From NCBI GenBank assembly GCA_013115135.1, contig JABANP010000482.1:1-40381 (forward strand): DNA of 40,381 nt, written 5' to 3'. Below the pieces are notes generated by a model. That model saw only the letters and a list, made by a program, of their open reading frames with translations, was not told where the DNA came from and ran no database searches. Position 1 is the stretch's first letter, and each line of letters opens with the position of its first letter. The position numbers and the translations under genes were made by a program. Shown here in pieces: positions 37,156-40,381 of the stretch. The DNA is from Perkinsus olseni. Its lineage: Eukaryota > Perkinsozoa > Perkinsida > Perkinsidae.

Positions 37156-37226
37156 GGGTGTGTAGCTCAGTGGTAGAGCGGCTGACTGCAGATCAGCAGG
37201 TCCTCGGTTCAAATCCGGGCGCGCCC
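37156..37226 (+). tRNA. tRNA-Cys (GCA)
   Basis: A complete 71-nt cloverleaf is present. The acceptor stem GGGTGTG/CGCGCCC has two G-T pairs. The D-arm is GCTC-AGTGGTA-GAGC. The anticodon arm is GCTGA-CTGCAGA-TCAGC with anticodon GCA at 37188-37190. The T-arm is CTCGG-TTCAAAT-CCGGG. Pol III A and B boxes are intact and a T-rich stretch follows. There is no intron and no encoded CCA. Confidence 0.96.
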
Positions 37227-37824
37227 TTGTTTCTCCGCATCGACCCTGCCGCTGATGTATGAGACCTTATCGAGTGGTTGGAGTCGGCGTAAATCAGCAG
37301 GTCCCTACGTTTGATAGAACGAAAGCTCGTATTTGAGAGCCTGCTGACCCACTGGATGAGGCACCTTCCTTCAAGGATGGGAAGTACGAGTTGGATCCTC
37401 GCGTATTGTTCGACGGGTAGGATATTGACGGGGCATGGGAGCATTACTCTCAGTGAAACCCATAATCTGCAGCTCACATTTAGTGAAGAAACTCCAAGCT
37501 CGAATCAAACTTTACTCTCGTCTGCAGACGACGGACGAAGAATCGTCGGCTTCAATTCCGGCACGTCTAGCAAAAGCCGAGTCGGCTTTGCCGGCCGTCA
37601 CTAGTCATCATAGCCGAGCCCCTAACGGACTGTCCCTTAGCGGGAGCCCCATCTTTTGAAGTTGCTATAAAGTCCATTGACGATCGATCCAGTAGTCAAG
37701 CGTGCAGCAGGCTTGAGGGCCCTGATACTGTCACACCGGAGTACTCATATTATACTGTATGACGGAGGTCATCAGCATAGTCCGTCTAGGTGATGTCCTG
37801 GGATCTTTCCATGTAGTGAACAGG
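37227..37824. other. Region with no supported gene
   Basis: No exon is supported. ATCAGCAGGTCC, identical to part of the adjacent tRNA-Cys (anticodon stem plus variable loop), recurs at about 37292-37303 and may be a tRNA fragment copy. Confidence 0.4.
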
Positions 37825-38395
37825 TCATGGACAGAGTGTCACATGTACATCGACAGTAGTGTCAGTTGTGTCGTTCCAGTTAGAGTAGATGTAACAACCG
37901 AGGGATAGTATGAGCTCCTTACAAGAGGCCGTAGTCGCAAAGGGACGTGGTTCTCGATGTGAAAGGGTCCTCGGTCCAACTTGGAACGATCGGTGGCTGC
38001 CACAGGCGAAGCGTCGACTGTGGTTGGAACTGCGAATCAAGAGGAATCACCGAAATCCACTTGAAGTCACGCAACCGAAGCTCGAGAGTTGCGAAAAGAA
38101 CTATCAGCAGCACAGCCCTAGATGCACGGGCTGTGGGAGTACTTGAGTAGATACGACGGACGGGGATAGACTACAGAGGACCGAGTGGTCGACTATAGTC
38201 GGGCAAAAGGGATAGACCAACAATGATCTTACACACAGAAATACATCTAGCGCTATCGCCCAACGGTTTCTTCGTAGTGCAATCCGTTACACAAAGAAGA
38301 TACCGGGCGCAAAAGGGACATGGAGGTCTCAGGTTCGATCCCGGCCACTCACAGTTTGGGGGCAGCCATCGGATCACGCTGATACGACACACCAT
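37825..38395 (-). CDS. Putative small protein with N-terminal membrane anchor
   Basis: Not recognised. A three-exon model is consistent in frame. Exon 1 is 38353-38395 (MVCRISVIRWLPPN). Exon 2 is 38076-38130, adding a hydrophobic stretch (AVLLIVLFATLELR) that suggests a signal anchor. Exon 3 is 37825-38029, ending VTLCP-stop, for about 101 aa in total. Exon sizes (43, 55, 205 nt) close the reading frame exactly. The first intron (38131-38352) starts with the T-arm-like motif found in other introns here. In exon 3 another frame (TTVDASPVAATDRSKLDRGP, ending at a GTAAGG donor) looks equally coding, so the 3' half may be wrong. The retroelement ORF ends only about 108 bp upstream. Confidence 0.35.
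38131..38352 (-). repeat. Putative intron carrying a T-arm-like motif
   Basis: In minus-strand sense it starts GTGAGTGGCC and carries GGGATCGAACC 10 nt from the donor (plus-strand core 38332-38342). It then matches the 28267-28326 intron over 22 consecutive bases spanning the core. The acceptor at 38131 is less certain than the donor. Confidence 0.5.
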
Positions 38396-38401
38396 AGAAC
38401 C

Positions 38402-38420
38402 TGGTGTCCGAGGGACACCA
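38402..38420. repeat. Small hairpin beside the retroelement
   Basis: TGGTGTCC, a 3-nt spacer, then GGACACCA. It begins TG and ends CA and lies about 80 bp past the end of the pol ORF. It might be a trace of a repeat end, but no LTR is demonstrated. Confidence 0.4.
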
Positions 38421-38502
38421 AATATACTCGGAAATAAAGAAAATGATCACGTAGTCATGCAATACTTAAAAATTCAATATCATCATAAGGATGTCCTTCT
38501 CA

Positions 38503-40381
38503 TCAATCTTCCGCCAGCATCAGGTTCTCTATGAAGTCCCTTAGGTCCTCGTCATCATCACCAGCTTCTTCTTGGCCAGGGTCCTCTTCATCTCCTTCGG
38601 GGGGTTCTTGCATGGCTGGGTCGTCCTCAGGGGCAATGATCTCGTTCAGGTAGGAGTCATGCTTGCGATCGTCGTCGTCGTAATAACGGCGCAGGTTGAA
38701 GATACCTTCTACGTATGGAAGTTCAGCACCACCCTCCGTACGGAGTCTGTACATAGTAGAGGTGTCGTTGCGCCAGGTGACGATGTAGGGTCCTTGCCAA
38801 CCACATTCTTGCTTGAGGCTTCGGGGACAGAACCGTAGCACACGATCTCCCACTACTGGAACATCAGGATGACCTCGTTGTTGAGCAGCCTTGAAGACTC
38901 GTTGGCGCACTCGGTCGTTCCGCTCACGCCACATATCCATGTAGGAGGTTAACGACCTGCAACGACGATCGTGAATTTCCTCGCAGAGAGCGTCCAAATC
39001 TTCACCAAGTTGTCGTCGTTCGGGGTCTAACAACCCTGGCAGCCAATCTTCCAAGCCCTGCTCACCGTGCACCAACTCCTCACCCGTAGAGAAGCCCGCC
39101 AGATATCGTGGTCTTCTTCCATAATAAACTTCGTGTGGGCTGAGTCCCCCAAAGTCATGCATGGGCATCCGGTTGGCACAGGACACGGCCTCGGAGTAAA
39201 TGGACACGAAGCTCCTTCCTTCATTTTGGGGGTCCAGAAGTCCTCGACGAACATAGGCCAGGATAGTACCATGGACGCGTTCGTGGAATCCCCCCAGGTG
39301 CATAGCATTGCGTGCCAGATAAGTAAAGGCAATCCCCTGGCTTCTCAAGTAGCATTTGAAGTCGCCCGAAGTGAACTGGCTTCCCGGGTCCATCACCACG
39401 GCGTAGGGGCTACCGTGCATAGCAAACAACTTGTGCACCGAAGATGTCACGTTCTCCGTGGTGGGCGACTGCAAGACGTCGAATAGCACCAGGCAGCTGA
39501 CGGGGTCGGTGCACGTGAGGCCCCAGACCTTAGAGGGGTTGTCATCATCGTTGGTCATGAAGGGCCCCTGAATATCCAGAACGTAACAGTGTCCAACACT
39601 GAAGGACAACCCCGCCGGTCGAACCACGCCTCCTGCCCGTCTAGAGCAGTTACGCTCTCGAGCCCGTTGACAGACATCACAGTATTGCAGAAGTCGTCGA
39701 ACAAGTTGTCGGACCTTGGGAGTGTAGTAGTGCTGCTGGTAGATGGCTAGCAGTTTGGGCGCCCCGGCATGACTGTGGTTCTGATGCAAAGTCTCGAAAC
39801 ACTCACTCACCGCCTTACCACGAGGAACCACCGGGAGACTTACCTCAGAGCGGACATTGTCGACCACGCTGGTTACACCCTTGAAGTAGAGAATCCCATC
39901 GTCACCTATGAAGAATAACTTCAGACCATTAGGCACCTCATTGCTAGTGACGTTCTCTAGGGTCTCAATGATGGATCGGGTCCTCCCATCGGCTAGTTGC
40001 AGAGCTCGGATGCGGTCAGAGTTGAAGTAGTTCTCGATGTCGACCACCATAACCCTCGCTCGGACGTCAGCTCCGCTTGAAGTCGGCGGTACCGGGGCCA
40101 CATAGTCGACACCGGCAGCTGTAGAGTCAGAATGGGAAGGGTCGGTCGCCTCAGTGGGGTGATACCCGTCTTGACCAATGGAGACCGGTGTGGCAGTATG
40201 CATGGCGGTGAGAACGAGCGACCGAGTAGGCACGGAGGGAGGATCGTCGATAGAAGGCCGTGTGCAACAATCGGCCGGATTCTTACTGCCTTCCACATGC
40301 TTAACCTCCACGTAAATACCCATGTCGACCAGCGCTGCCATATCCCGTACAGCGGACTCTAGCCTTCTGATCTCCAAGTGG
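38503..40381 (-). mobile_element. Ty3-like retroelement pol: RNase H tail and integrase (partial)
   Basis: An intronless frame stays open to the window edge. Residue numbers count from the first in-window residue (624 aa). It begins with an RNase H C-terminal tail (KHVEGSKNPADCCTRP). The integrase zinc-binding HHCC unit follows (H198, H203, C233, C236). The catalytic core has D268 (VLDIQGPF), D330 (VVMDPGSQF) and E366 (GGFHERVH), with the classic 35-residue D-E spacing. A GPY/F-like module (GWQGPYIVTW) precedes an acidic tail. All catalytic residues are intact, so the fragment is not obviously decayed. Gag, protease and reverse transcriptase would lie beyond the right edge. No LTR is recognised on the 3' side within the roughly 100 bp before the next putative gene. 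Assignment to Ty3 rather than BEL/Pao is provisional. Confidence 0.88.

Noticed and set aside
37041..37262. Plus-strand ORF containing VCSSVVERLTADQQVLGSNP
   Set aside because: This is the usual translation shadow of a tRNA gene (tRNA-Cys at 37156-37226).

Overview
This window looks like nuclear DNA of an alveolate protist, most likely a perkinsid (Perkinsus-like). The evidence is as follows. Genes are densely packed and split by many GT-AG introns, most of them only about 40-90 nt long. One protein carries a CCCH zinc finger of the type written GSxxHxxGxCxPCxF, which is common in dinoflagellates and perkinsids. A giant secreted protein carries 'CYC' cysteine modules. A VFL3/CCDC61 basal-body gene implies a flagellated cell. 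A Ty3-like integrase ORF and a eukaryotic tRNA-Cys gene are also present. No bacterial operon features are visible. The species is an inference. Gene models were assembled by eye from conserved motifs, reading frames and splice sites, so exon borders marked approximate need transcript data.

Layout. About 1.1-16.1 kb (minus strand) holds one very large multi-exon gene for a secreted protein. It starts with a signal peptide at 16106, has cysteine-rich CYC modules in its first half and about a dozen beta-rich repeats with a P-x-G-[FY] signature in its second half. The 16.1-17.5 kb region is a divergent intergenic region with a diverged direct repeat and two 14-bp-arm hairpins. Tryptophan 2,3-dioxygenase (17.5-20.5 kb, +) and VFL3/CCDC61 (20.8-24.3 kb, +) follow. 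Next come a CCCH zinc-finger gene (about 25.4-26.05 kb, +) and an FBXW5-type F-box/WD40 gene (26.45-30.3 kb, +). The FBXW5-type gene converges on an S28 serine carboxypeptidase (31.2-33.8 kb, -), and a cluster of perfect palindromes lies between them. The right end has a small putative gene (34.85-35.34 kb, +), an 82-aa secreted Cys/Ala-rich protein (35.9-36.2 kb, -), tRNA-Cys(GCA) (37.16 kb, +), a putative small membrane-anchored protein (37.8-38.4 kb, -), and the RNase H tail plus integrase of a retroelement that runs off the window (38.5-40.38 kb, -).

The genes do not form one pathway. They cover amino-acid catabolism (TDO), basal-body/flagellar assembly (VFL3), ubiquitin ligase substrate recognition (FBXW5-like), proteolysis (S28) and a secreted surface protein.

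The most unusual signal is a short motif shaped like a tRNA T-arm (GGGATCGAACC or its complement). It recurs 10-25 nt inside the 5' splice site of at least seven short introns in five unrelated genes on both strands. This is what a tRNA-derived, intron-generating mobile element (introner-like) might leave behind.
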